Origin: an uncultured Clostridia bacterium
Lineage (GTDB): Bacteria; Bacillota; Clostridia; Christensenellales; DTU072
Length of the DNA: 40,128 bases
NCBI GenBank assembly: GCA_944372665.1
Contig: CALVZV010000008.1
Span: 1-40,128 of the forward strand
Direction of reading: 5' to 3'
Position 1 is the stretch's first letter. Every line of letters starts with the position of its first letter. The notes under the pieces are model-generated. The model was given only the letters and a program-made list of their open reading frames with translations, did no database searches and was not told the origin of the DNA. Positions 15,820 through 23,312 of the stretch are shown here, piece by piece. Both the position numbers and the translations under genes were made by a program.

Positions 15820-17369
15820 ACAGCGACGTATTTATCGGCATAGAATTGGGTTCGACCCGTATTAAATCGGTCGCGGTCGATGTCGGCGGCGTAGTTTTGG
15901 CAAAGGGCGTATCCGAATGGGAAAACCGTCTTACGGACGGCGAATGGACATATACCGAAAGCGATATAACAGACGGTATTCGCCGCTCTTTTGCGGCGCT
16001 GAAACAAGATTTTGAGAATAAGTACGGCGAAAAACTCGTTTCCGCTGCGGCAATGGGCGTTTCCGCAATGATGCACGGCTACCTTGCCGTGGATGAAAAC
16101 GGGAAGATGTTGTCCAGGTTTCTGACTTGGAGAAATACGCTCACGAGAGAAGAAGCCGACGAACTGACAAAGCTTTTTTGCGTTAACATTCCCGAACGGT
16201 GGAGCGTCGTTCATTTTTACAGAATGATAAGAAAGCGCGCGGAACACCTTAAATATCTGTATAAGGTTACAACTTTGGCAGGATGGGTTCATTACCGTTT
16301 GACGGGCAGACATATTGTCGGCGTATGCGAAGCGAGCGGCATTTTTCCCGTCGACGGCTTTAAATACGACCATGAAAAAGCCTGTATTTTCGATCGGTTA
16401 ATGGAAACGTACGGATACGATTTTAAAACCGCAGACGTTTTCCCGGGCATTTCCGAGGCAGGTGCTTTCGCCGGCGTTCTGACCGAGGAAGGAGCCGTGT
16501 TTCTCGATCCGACCGGTGAATTTACCAAGGGAGTTCCGCTTGCCGCGCCCGAAGGCGACGCCGCAACGGGAATGGTGGCGGCCAACGCCGTAAAAGCGGG
16601 TACCGCCAACGTCTCGGCGGGTACCAGCGTATTTTCGATGACGGTCCTGCAGTCGCCTCTAACAGGCATACACCGCGAAATAGACGTCGTATCCACGCCC
16701 GAGGGTTTGCCTGTTGCCATGGTGCATTGCAACAACGGAACGGGCGACTTGGACGATTTTGTCGGCGTTATAGGGCAATCGCTTAACCTTTTCGGCGTCA
16801 AAACTGATACTGACGAACTGTATACTCGCCTGCTTGCTTTAGCGGCAGAAAGCGACGCCGACGTAGGAGGTATCGTCGATTACGGTCTGTTGTCCGGCGA
16901 AAGCATTCTGGGTACGGCTAAGGGTAAGCCGCTTTCGTTCAGACCTGCCGAAACGGAACTGAAGCTCGGAAACGTGCTTCGCGCAAAGCTTTATTCCGTA
17001 TTCGCTTCGCTCCGTATCGGACACGACCTTTTGAAAACATTAAATGTCGGATGTAACATAATGACGGCTCACGGCGGATATTTTAAATCGGCAACGGGTC
17101 TGCAAATAGCTTCTGACGCGTTAAAGACCCCCGTTTACGCTTATCCCGAGGCGGGAGAAGGGGGCGCATGGGGCATGGCGCTACTCGCGCTTTATGCGGC
17201 AAGGTACTCCTCATACTCTCTCGGCGACTTCCTCTCCGAAAAGATATTTTCCGCTAATTTCACTCCCTCGGCGGCTTTCCCTACAAAAGAGGGAAGCAGT
17301 GGCTTCGACGGATTTATGGCAAGATACAAGGAGTTTTTGCCCTATGTCAAGTCCATAGTAACGAAGTGA
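15816..17369 (+). CDS. FGGY-family carbohydrate kinase
   Basis: This 517-residue kinase has the two actin-like halves of FGGY enzymes. The N-terminal phosphate-1 motif is GIELGSTRIKSVAVD, the ATP-binding motif in the second half is VSAGTSVFSMT, and the family's C-terminal signature appears as AHGGYFKSATGLQIASDAL. FGGY kinases phosphorylate sugars such as xylulose, ribulose, gluconate or glycerol; this one cannot be placed further by eye, though the length suits xylulokinase or ribulokinase relatives. Its start overlaps the GH31 stop, so the two probably form a two-step catabolic unit. No transporter or isomerase gene lies beside them. Confidence 0.88.
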   Translation: MNSDVFIGIELGSTRIKSVAVDVGGVVLAKGVSEWENRLTDGEWTYTESDITDGIRRSFAALKQDFENKYGEKLVSAAAMGVSAMMHGYLAVDENGKMLSRFLTWRNTLTREEADELTKLFCVNIPERWSVVHFYRMIRKRAEHLKYLYKVTTLAGWVHYRLTGRHIVGVCEASGIFPVDGFKYDHEKACIFDRLMETYGYDFKTADVFPGISEAGAFAGVLTEEGAVFLDPTGEFTKGVPLAAPEGDAATGMVAANAVKAGTANVSAGTSVFSMTVLQSPLTGIHREIDVVSTPEGLPVAMVHCNNGTGDLDDFVGVIGQSLNLFGVKTDTDELYTRLLALAAESDADVGGIVDYGLLSGESILGTAKGKPLSFRPAETELKLGNVLRAKLYSVFASLRIGHDLLKTLNVGCNIMTAHGGYFKSATGLQIASDALKTPVYAYPEAGEGGAWGMALLALYAARYSSYSLGDFLSEKIFSANFTPSAAFPTKEGSSGFDGFMARYKEFLPYVKSIVTK

Positions 17370-17421
17370 TCGTATCCGCGATAAATATGCGCCCTAAAAT
17401 AATTTATTCGCTGAAAAACCC

Positions 17422-17451
17422 TTGACAGGGCAGCCGCTATTATACTAAAAT
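17422..17451 (+). promoter_or_regulatory. Promoter of tRNA-Leu
   Basis: A perfect TTGACA (17422-17427), 18 bases and TAAAAT (17446-17451), ending 11 bases before the tRNA. Confidence 0.7.
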
Positions 17452-17462
17452 AATCAGGAATT

Positions 17463-17549
17463 GCGGATGTGGCGGAATTGGCAGACGCGCAAGATTCAGG
17501 ATCTTGTGATCGCAAGGTTGTGCAGGTTCAAGTCCTGTCATCCGCACCA
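17463..17549 (+). tRNA. tRNA-Leu, anticodon CAG
   Basis: The 87-base gene folds as a class II tRNA. The acceptor stem is GCGGATG (17463-17469)/CATCCGC (17539-17545), followed by discriminator A and an encoded CCA. The anticodon arm is CAAGA-TTCAGGA-TCTTG, giving anticodon CAG, which reads CUG. The variable arm is long, as expected for leucine, and the T loop contains GGTTCAAGTCC. It has its own promoter and a strong terminator. Confidence 0.97.
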
Positions 17550-17557
17550 AACCGAGG

Positions 17558-17582
17558 ATAAGGGCGCATCTTGCGCCCTTAT
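17558..17582 (+). terminator. Terminator of tRNA-Leu
   Basis: A perfect 11-bp stem, ATAAGGGCGCA/TGCGCCCTTAT with a TCT loop, nine bases after the tRNA, ending in TTATTT. Confidence 0.8.
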
Positions 17583-17784
17583 TTCGTTGCGCCTGCCTGC
17601 CGGACAGGCGCGACGAATATACGCTTAGAAAAGCCGTTTTCGTCCGCTTGCGGCGTGAGCGTCGCTCGGCACGGCACCGTAGTCCTTCGCTCCTACACTT
17701 GCAATCGGGCAAAAACGTCAATTTCTCGCTGCCAAGTAAATTAAATAAGAGGATAAAACTATTACAGCGATATTTAAACGGTGT

Positions 17785-17866
17785 CTTCATTGATGTTGCG
17801 GTTTCAGTCATTTACTTCATTGTAAACTCCCTCGTCCTCACACTCGAAAGAACGCTATCTGCAACC
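17785..17866. repeat. Diverged direct repeat, copy A
   Basis: Shares an exact 27-base block (17803-17829, starting TTCAGTCATTTACTTCATTG) with copy B at 17931-17957, plus weaker similarity on both sides. On the minus strand each copy holds an ATGACTGAA start-like sequence preceded by an identical block, so the repeat may carry the start of short reading frames. Confidence 0.65.
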
Positions 17867-17915
17867 CTTCTCCTCGGTTTGGTCCGTAAACATAAGGGGG
17901 TGTCTGGCGCCCTTT

Positions 17916-17994
17916 CTTCATGATTCGGACTTCAGTCATTTACTTCATTGTAAACTCTTTTGTCCTAACTTTTGAATGCAAGCAATATGTAACC
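17916..17994. repeat. Diverged direct repeat, copy B
   Basis: Second copy, offset about 128 bases from copy A. The exact block is 17931-17957; downstream GTCCT.AC...GAA and GTAACC matches extend it. It carries no transposase or terminal inverted repeats. Confidence 0.65.
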
Positions 17995-18084
17995 GCGTTG
18001 TTTTTGAAAACATAAGTCGCTTGAAATATGGTATCCGTGAAGTTATAATAATTAAATTCTGATTAATCGTAAAATGGCGTTTGA

Positions 18085-18714
18085 ATGATTAAAAATGTTT
18101 TTTTCGACGTAATGGGCGTAGTATTCGTTGTCGGGGACGATACTAATGAATTATTGGTGCCTTTTATTCAAAAATTCAATAAAAACATAACGCAAGAACA
18201 AATCAATGAGTATTATTCGGACGCGAGTTCAGGGAAAATGACTTCGGAAGAATTTTGGCTGAAGGTTGGCGTCGGGGAAAGCAGATTAAATCTTATCGTA
18301 ACGGAATATCTGAATAAAAATTTTATCTCGGATACTGGAATAATCGAAGTAATGAACATTTTAAAAGAGAAAGGCTATAAAATAGGATTTTTATCCAACG
18401 ACGTCAGCGAATGGAGCGGATATTTAAAAAAAATTCGATCTGGACAGACTTTTGGATTTTTGCGTTATCAGCGGTGACGCTAAATCAAGAAAACCCGACG
18501 AAGCGTTCTACAAATATGCGATACTGAAATGTAAAATCGACCCGCATGAAAGTGTTTTCGTAGACGACAGACATAAAAACCTGATGTCTGCCGAAAAATT
18601 GGGTTTCAAGACCGTGTTTTGTTCGACAGAAATCACTGTCATGAAGAAAATATTTCCTGCAAAAAAGTCAATGGCAGCGAAGAATTGCTTAAAATTATCG
18701 AAAGTTTCGAGTAA
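18085..18714 (+). pseudogene. HAD-superfamily hydrolase broken by two frameshifts
   Basis: The first frame (18085-18477) opens with FFDVMGVVF, the HAD motif I with the second Asp replaced, and reaches IGFLSNDVSEW (motif II region). At an eight-A run (18426-18433) the frame is lost; removing one A restores KKFDLDRLLDFCVISGDAKSRKPDE, then the motif IV-type VFVDDRHKN. A second break near the six-A run at 18660-18666 hides the natural end; adding one A gives a tail ending at TAA 18712-18714. The restored product would be about 209 residues, normal for a HAD subfamily IA protein. Both breaks are in A-runs, so sequencing error or transcript slippage are alternatives to real decay. Confidence 0.75.
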
Positions 18715-18753
18715 ACGTAAAAAATCGGCGTTACAGCTTAACCGTAAAAGACG

Positions 18754-18782
18754 TTGACTAAAGGCGGGGTTTTTGATAATAT
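18754..18782 (+). promoter_or_regulatory. Promoter facing a gene remnant
   Basis: TTGACT (18754-18759), 17 bases and TAATAT (18777-18782), followed by a good AAAAGGAGA site at 18796-18804. Signals for expression are intact, but no clear gene follows. Confidence 0.55.
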
Positions 18783-18795
18783 AATTATATTAAGG

Positions 18796-18957
18796 AAAAG
18801 GAGACTGATTTTTCGCGATATGGAAAGCGATTCCGACGGAAGTAGCGATTATTACCGACAATGTTTGCCGGCGCTAAACGATCGTTACTTGAATTTAGGT
18901 AATTATCAGCCGCACAGGATAAATCCGTATTTAATTTTGAAAAGAGTATTGCGTTGA
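18796..18957 (+). pseudogene. Probable remnant of a small gene
   Basis: After the AAAAGGAGA site the first ATG in the open frame is at 18820, 15 bases away, which is far. That frame gives 45 residues to TGA 18955-18957 with no recognisable fold. A neighbouring frame reads KAIPTEVAIITDNVCRR before stopping, which looks more protein-like, so a frameshift may have destroyed a short gene here. It sits between two eroded or intact genes in the same accessory stretch. It could instead be a real 45-50 residue protein. Confidence 0.3.
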
Positions 18958-19021
18958 GATATTTCACCGCAGTTTATTTTTGTTGCAATATATGTATAAT
19001 CTAAGGAGTAATTAAATAAAA

Positions 19022-20323
19022 ATGAGTTTATCGGAAGGACAAGTAGTTTCATATATTCTGGGAATGCTGGTGTGCGTTCTGTTTTCGGCTTTCTTTTCGG
19101 CGACCGAAACGGCGTTTTCTACTTTTAACCGTACCAGAGTCAAGACCATGGCGGAGGACGGCAACAAGCGCGCCAAGCTGGTAATAAAACTTGCGGGCGA
19201 TTACGACAGGCTGATCTCCACGATACTTATCGGCAACAACATCGTCAACATTGCGACGGCTTCGCTGGGCACAGTACTTTTTGTCAGTTTCTACGGCGAT
19301 ATAGGCGCCACGATCTCGACAATAGTGATTACCGTGGTGGTGTTGATTTTCGGGGAAATTTCGCCTAAAAGCATAGCAAAGGATTTTCCCGAGAAATTCT
19401 CGATGTTCGCCGCGCCGCTTATCCAGCTGCTGATATGGATATTGCTTCCGCTCAATTTTCTGTTTTCGCTGTGGAAAAAGTTCCTGTCGCTGTTCTTTAA
19501 AGCTAAAAACGACGATAAAATGTCTCAGGCAGAGCTTTTGATGCTGGTCGAAGAGGTTCAGGAAGGCGGCAGCATAGACACCAACGAAGGCAATCTGTTG
19601 AGGAACGCGATAGAGTTCACCGACCTTAAAGCCGAGGAGATACTGACTCACCGCGTCGACCTCGAGGCATTGCCGATAACCGCGACGAAAAAGGAAGTAG
19701 CTAAACTTTTTGCCACCTCTAAGTTTTCCAGGCTTCTCGTATACAAAGAGGATATAGACGACATAGTGGGTGTGTTGCACCTAAAGGATTTCTATACCGT
19801 GGACGGTATTACCGACAAGCCGCTGGATAAAATCATCACACCTCCGATATTCATTCATAAAACCGAAAAAATCAGCAATCTTTTAAAACTGCTGCAGTCC
19901 AATAAATCCCATATCGCCGTTGTACTGGACGAATACGGCGGCACTTTGGGCATTGTCACCATGGAGGATATACTGGAAGAACTGGTAGGCGAAATCTGGG
20001 ACGAACACGACGACGTAACCGAGCAGTTCAAAGAGCTGGAGCCCGGCAAGTATCTGGTCGACTGCGACGTGAATATGGATGATTTTTGCAGATTTTTCGA
20101 TATTGACGCGGAATCAGACAGCAGTACGGTAAACGGCTGGATAGCCGAAAAACTCGAAAAGATCCCCGTCAGAGGCGACGGCTTCGAATACGAAAATCTT
20201 AAAATCAGCGTTTCGGATACAGACGCGCACAGGGTCAAATTCGCCGTCGTGGAAAAATCGGAGCCTGAGGAAAAAGAGGACGAGAACAAGGTCCATAAAC
20301 TGCTGAATAACGTAATAAACTGA
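19022..20323 (+). CDS. CNNM/CorC-type membrane protein with CBS domains
   Basis: The 433-residue protein belongs to the hemolysin C/CorC (CNNM) family of membrane proteins linked to magnesium or other divalent metal efflux. Its DUF21 membrane domain (about residues 8-160) includes the FFSATETAF and [10 protein letters not shown] signatures. A CBS pair follows at about 205-325 ([21 protein letters not shown], then [28 protein letters not shown]), and the C-terminal CorC_HlyC domain covers about 335-415. An AAGGAG site lies about 13 bases before the ATG. It is intact although both neighbours are pseudogenes. A TATAAT at 18995-19000 could be the -10 of its promoter. Confidence 0.93.
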   Translation: MSLSEGQVVSYILGMLVCVLFSAFFSATETAFSTFNRTRVKTMAEDGNKRAKLVIKLAGDYDRLISTILIGNNIVNIATASLGTVLFVSFYGDIGATISTIVITVVVLIFGEISPKSIAKDFPEKFSMFAAPLIQLLIWILLPLNFLFSLWKKFLSLFFKAKNDDKMSQAELLMLVEEVQEGGSIDTNEGNLLRNAIEFTDLKAEEILTHRVDLEALPITATKKEVAKLFATSKFSRLLVYKEDIDDIVGVLHLKDFYTVDGITDKPLDKIITPPIFIHKTEKISNLLKLLQSNKSHIAVVLDEYGGTLGIVTMEDILEELVGEIWDEHDDVTEQFKELEPGKYLVDCDVNMDDFCRFFDIDAESDSSTVNGWIAEKLEKIPVRGDGFEYENLKISVSDTDAHRVKFAVVEKSEPEEKEDENKVHKLLNNVIN

Positions 20324-20333
20324 TGACGCCTAA

Positions 20334-20375
20334 GTTCGGGCGGCGCGGGTACCGTATACATACGTTCGCCCGAAC
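20334..20375. repeat. Inverted repeat behind the CNNM gene
   Basis: GTTCGGGCG (20334-20342) pairs with CGCCCGAAC (20367-20375), and the loop holds a smaller GTAT-AC-ATAC hairpin. It has no T-run, and a better terminator follows at 20425. It may stabilise the 3' end of the transcript. Confidence 0.45.
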
Positions 20376-20424
20376 ATACAGACAATCAGACGGCAGGACC
20401 GAGCGCTTTAAACGGTATCATCAC

Positions 20425-20447
20425 TAAACGCCATTATGCGTTTTTTT
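20425..20447 (+). terminator. Terminator of the CNNM gene
   Basis: AAACGC-CATTAT-GCGTTT with a seven-T run (20441-20447), about 100 bases after the stop. Confidence 0.75.
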
Positions 20448-20529
20448 ACGGAGTAAATCATCGACGCTATGTTGAAATGTTTTTAGAACCTTTCCGTATA
20501 CCGAAAATAGAATGTGTTAGGAGGGTTTT

Positions 20530-20956
20530 ATGGACGAAAAAGAACTTGAGGACGCCAACACGTCAAACTTCAGGGAGTGGTACTCAACGCAAACGATTAT
20601 ACGACTACCGATATAGATTTTGACAGATGCGAAATGAACAGGGACGTAGAACCGGACGCGCAGTATCTGAGCGGTATAGGCAGATATTTGAATCTTTCGG
20701 CTACGGTAAAAAAGTATGCCCCTGCAAAAGGATCGCGGTAGGCATGGCGCTTTACGAAAAAGTGGGAAATTGCAGAGTGCTGAAAGGACATAAATCTTTC
20801 GTGGCGTCGCACAGCGAAGGGTGCTGCGCGGATATTACGTTGAAAAATATCCATTTCGTGCTGCCCGAAGAGATCGCCGAGACGTTAGATAAGTCGAGCC
20901 TTTGTCACGAGAGAAAATTCGAGCTGGAATTCACTTCTCATTATATAGATATGTGA
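20530..20956 (+). pseudogene. Uncharacterised small-protein gene broken by two frameshifts
   Basis: A strong AGGAGGG site and ATG 20530 begin MDEKELEDAN, but the frame stops after 28 codons. A two-base AC duplication around 20558-20562 moves the gene into another frame, which reads KLQGVVLNANDYTTTDIDFDR up to a second break at the A-run 20708-20713, where one A appears lost. The third frame then reads VCPCKRIAVGMALYE through FVLPEEI to a TGA at 20954. The joined product would be about 140 residues. The VCP.KR.AV...L.E ... C.DI...FVLPE pattern recalls a domain common in uncharacterised Bacillota proteins; I cannot name it. The two-base insertion argues for true decay rather than homopolymer error. 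Confidence 0.75.
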
Positions 20957-20982
20957 AAAATCAAAGAGCATATTTGTCCGGG

Positions 20983-21003
20983 ACCCGTTGGAGAACGGGT
21001 TTT
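20983..21003 (+). terminator. Terminator behind the second pseudogene
   Basis: ACCCGTT-GGAG-AACGGGT (20983-21000) followed by TTT, 26 bases past the stop. Confidence 0.7.
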
Positions 21004-21101
21004 CGGCGTTCAGGATATACCTCTTTTATATAAATACGGTTCCGCGCCGTTATGCGGTGTTTTTAAAGTCGTTAAGCTCGCCGACTTTGTTTTTGCAGAG
21101 C

Positions 21102-21130
21102 TTGCTTAAAAAAGCGGACTATGCTACAAT
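21102..21130 (+). promoter_or_regulatory. Promoter of the BIG_2 lipoprotein gene
   Basis: TTGCTT (21102-21107), 17 bases and TACAAT (21125-21130), 65 bases before the start. Confidence 0.6.
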
Positions 21131-21195
21131 TAAAAAAAATCGGCACCCTGATCCGTTTTGGAATATATCCGTCAGGAGGGTGCCTGAGGTGTAAA

Positions 21196-22446
21196 ATGAA
21201 AAAAAGAATTTTTGTGTTGATTGCGTGCGCGCTGTGTTTGGCAGTATTTGCGTGCGCGCTTGCTGCGTGCGCCGATAAAGTAGAAAGAGTCACACTCGAC
21301 AAAACGGCTGTCACAATGGAAATAGGCGACAGCGTAACGCTTAACGCCGCTGTAGTTCCTGACAACGCCGCCGACAGATCGGTATCCTGGTCCGTTCAGC
21401 CTGCCGACGGGGGAGTGATAGATCTCGTGAACGGCACTATAACCGCGCTCAAGGCGGGGACAGCCACCGTAACCGCTTCGGCAGGCGGCAAAAGCGCAAG
21501 CTGCACCGTTACGGTCAATCCCGTTCGCACCGAGGTCAACGAGAGCGAATGGAACGCGGCTTTTGACGGCGAAATGAATACGGTCACGCTTTCGGCTTAT
21601 TATTCCGATACCGATTTCGTCAATATTTTCCAAGCGGATAAGATTAACCAAAGATTTTATAAACAGTCTTCCGATACATCAAGCGGCAGTTCCGAAAGAT
21701 ATTACGAATATTTTTATGTAGTCAAAGAGGGGGACAAATATTACAGATATAATTCCTCTGACGCCGTTTCCTGGGAAAGGATTCTCATCGACGAAAATAT
21801 TTATAACGATACTGTTGAAGAATCCTTGATCGCTACGGAAGAAATTGCTCAAGTCGTATCCGGTAAATATTCCGAGTTTAGTTATAAAGACGGCGCCTAT
21901 GTAGCCGAGAACCTTGAAACGGAGATATTCGGTACTGTACGTTTAGTCGTGTATTTCGAAAAGGGAGGACTCAAAAAGATCGTTCTTAAGCCCGATGAAT
22001 CGATAGCCGAGGAGATGGTCGTCGATTTCGGCGCCGTAGATATAAAAGCTCCTTCGGACTATACTCAGATGCCCATAAACGTAGTAGGTAAATACTATAG
22101 AATCGTAGAATCTCCTACGGGATGGGTGGTTGACGAAACGACGTATTTTAAATTCAATCCCGATTATTCGTTCTATTGGCAGATTTACGTCGGCAGAATA
22201 GAGAACGGAATAAATTACAGCATCGACGGCAACCTCGTCAGCATGACTATTCGGAGTTTTATAGGCGATGTCACGGGTTACGCCGTTATCGACGGGAATA
22301 TTTTGTGGAATTTTGACTCTATTGATGACACTGACGATTTATCGAATTCCAATACATTCTTCTATGCGTCAGACGAAATAAGCGAAGACGATATGAAAAA
22401 AATAATTGCGGTCAAGGGCGACGGGATCGCAACCGATGGCGGTTGA
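21196..22446 (+). CDS. Lipoprotein with a bacterial Ig-like (BIG_2) domain
   Basis: The 416-residue protein starts at ATG 21196, after a TGAGGTG site; the frame is open further upstream but that part overlaps the promoter. Residues 1-25 form a lipoprotein signal peptide with LAAC and lipidated Cys25. A BIG_2 domain follows at about 30-108 (VTLDKTAVTMEIGDSVTL ... GTATVTASAGGKSASCTVTV), a fold common in surface adhesins. The remainder, rich in Tyr, Asp and Ser, is beta-like and unrecognised. It is monocistronic, framed by its own promoter and a strong terminator. It is probably anchored at the outer face of the membrane; ligand unknown. Confidence 0.85.
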   Translation: MKKRIFVLIACALCLAVFACALAACADKVERVTLDKTAVTMEIGDSVTLNAAVVPDNAADRSVSWSVQPADGGVIDLVNGTITALKAGTATVTASAGGKSASCTVTVNPVRTEVNESEWNAAFDGEMNTVTLSAYYSDTDFVNIFQADKINQRFYKQSSDTSSGSSERYYEYFYVVKEGDKYYRYNSSDAVSWERILIDENIYNDTVEESLIATEEIAQVVSGKYSEFSYKDGAYVAENLETEIFGTVRLVVYFEKGGLKKIVLKPDESIAEEMVVDFGAVDIKAPSDYTQMPINVVGKYYRIVESPTGWVVDETTYFKFNPDYSFYWQIYVGRIENGINYSIDGNLVSMTIRSFIGDVTGYAVIDGNILWNFDSIDDTDDLSNSNTFFYASDEISEDDMKKIIAVKGDGIATDGG

Positions 22447-22503
22447 ACCTTTTAATAGCGGACGGGTCAGGCTCGGGCTGCGATAATTTTTATTAAAAAA
22501 CTA

Positions 22504-22530
22504 AAACCGACCCGTATGACGGGTCGGTTT
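22504..22530. terminator. Bidirectional terminator between the lipoprotein and gtrA-like genes
   Basis: A perfect 12-bp stem AAACCGACCCGT/ACGGGTCGGTTT with an ATG loop, A-rich on the left and T-rich on the right, between convergent genes. Confidence 0.85.
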
Positions 22531-22560
22531 AAATTATACCATACGATTTGTTTGATAGCT

Positions 22561-23190
22561 TTAGCCGGCGTTTTCACCGTCGGTGCCGTTCTCGCCGTTT
22601 TCGGCGACGCCGGCAGCTTTCAAAGCGGCTTCTTCTTTTTTGCCGAGGTCGTTTGTGTTCAGCGACTTTCTGTAAACCACGAAGCGGTTATACAGGAATT
22701 CGGTTACGAGATTTATTACCATGGTCATAATCAAAACCGCGTATTCGTTCCATCCCGCTTTGTCGGTCAGCGCGTCGCCCCAAAGCGTGGAAAGAGGCGT
22801 GAACACGACGTAATATGCAAGCACCAACAACATGGCTTTCGGTACGTTCGCGGCAGATTTGAATGTAAATTTACGGTTGAATGTGAAATTCCAAATAACC
22901 GATAATATCAGGGAAATCAGATAGGGCACCCAATATCCTACGCCCGTTTCCGTTCCGCGGAAAGCAAGCTCGTTCAATATTGTGAACGACACCAGCTGGA
23001 TAACGCCCGCCGACGCGGAAAGCAATACGAATTTAAATACGCGTATCGCTTCGTTTTTGCGTTTCAGCTTTTTCTGCGCTTCGTTGAGGCTGTTTTCGCG
23101 TTCGGTTATTGTGTCAGAGGGATTTTTTTCGTTCCCGTGATTTTGTTCGGGAGTCTGCCCGATTTCGTTGATTTCGTTTGTATCCGTCAT
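22561..23190 (-). CDS. GtrA-like membrane protein
   Basis: The 209-residue protein starts at the ATG ending at 23190, eight bases after a CGGAG site; the frame extends upstream but without such a site. After a charged, Glu/Asn-rich stretch of about 55 residues come four hydrophobic helices (about 60-80, 92-112, 124-142, 152-172) with the GtrA-family motif VIWNFTFNRKFTF and the repeat-like EFLYNRFVVYRKS. GtrA proteins are thought to flip lipid-linked sugars or otherwise assist cell-surface polysaccharide modification. The divergent galU, which makes UDP-glucose, supports a role in envelope glycosylation. The tail is Glu/Gly rich. Confidence 0.85.
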   Translation of the reverse strand: MTDTNEINEIGQTPEQNHGNEKNPSDTITERENSLNEAQKKLKRKNEAIRVFKFVLLSASAGVIQLVSFTILNELAFRGTETGVGYWVPYLISLILSVIWNFTFNRKFTFKSAANVPKAMLLVLAYYVVFTPLSTLWGDALTDKAGWNEYAVLIMTMVINLVTEFLYNRFVVYRKSLNTNDLGKKEEAALKAAGVAENGENGTDGENAG

Positions 23191-23209
23191 AATATCGTCT
23201 CCGAAAGCT

Positions 23210-23238
23210 ATTATATATCCGTTTTTCCAATTATGCAA
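23210..23238 (-). promoter_or_regulatory. Promoter of the gtrA-like gene
   Basis: On the minus strand TTGCAT (23238-23233), 17 bases and TATAAT (23215-23210). Both hexamers and the spacing are the same as those of the galU promoter on the other strand. Confidence 0.75.
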
Positions 23239-23258
23239 CGTCTTTTTCCGTCATAAAT

Positions 23259-23280
23259 CCCGTATTGCATTTTATACGGG
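23259..23280. promoter_or_regulatory. Possible operator over the galU -35 box
   Basis: A perfect inverted repeat CCCGTAT (23259-23265)-N8-ATACGGG (23274-23280) spans the TTGCAT -35 hexamer. Position and symmetry suit a repressor site; a transcribed hairpin is impossible because it lies upstream of the start of transcription for galU. Confidence 0.4.
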
Positions 23281-23293
23281 TGTGATATATAAT
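23265..23293 (+). promoter_or_regulatory. Promoter of galU
   Basis: TTGCAT (23265-23270), 17 bases and a perfect TATAAT (23288-23293). The start codon at 23313 follows an AAAGGAT site. Confidence 0.8.
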
Positions 23294-23312
23294 ATTAATA
23301 AAGGATACGAAT

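Larger units (their letters stand above)
17583..18084. other. Gene-poor stretch with a hairpin and a diverged direct repeat
   Basis: No convincing gene is seen here. A hairpin GTTGCGCCTG/CAGGCGCGAC with one mismatch occupies 17586-17614. Two diverged copies of a roughly 80-base repeat lie at 17785-17866 and 17916-17994. Between them is a G/C-rich AGGG...CCCT hairpin near 17894-17914. Open frames across the stretch have atypical composition for this genome and run into the tRNA or the repeats. Confidence 0.6.

Noticed and set aside
17440..17811. Minus-strand frame of 123 codons containing a TGLEPAQPCDHKILNLARLP segment
   Set aside because: The recognisable part is the antisense of tRNA-Leu, a well-known spurious protein in many annotations; the rest crosses the terminator and repeat copy A.
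17648..17923. Plus-strand frame of 91 codons with a hydrophobic SVIYFIVNS segment
   Set aside because: The hydrophobic part is the translation of the repeat core, which recurs in copy B without a matching gene; there is no ribosome binding site.
18785..18967. Minus-strand frame of 60 codons opposite the gene remnant
   Set aside because: No ribosome binding site, and it opposes a clear promoter and binding site on the plus strand.
20988..21194. Plus-strand frame of 68 codons
   Set aside because: It starts inside a terminator hairpin and covers the promoter of the BIG_2 lipoprotein; composition is not protein-like.
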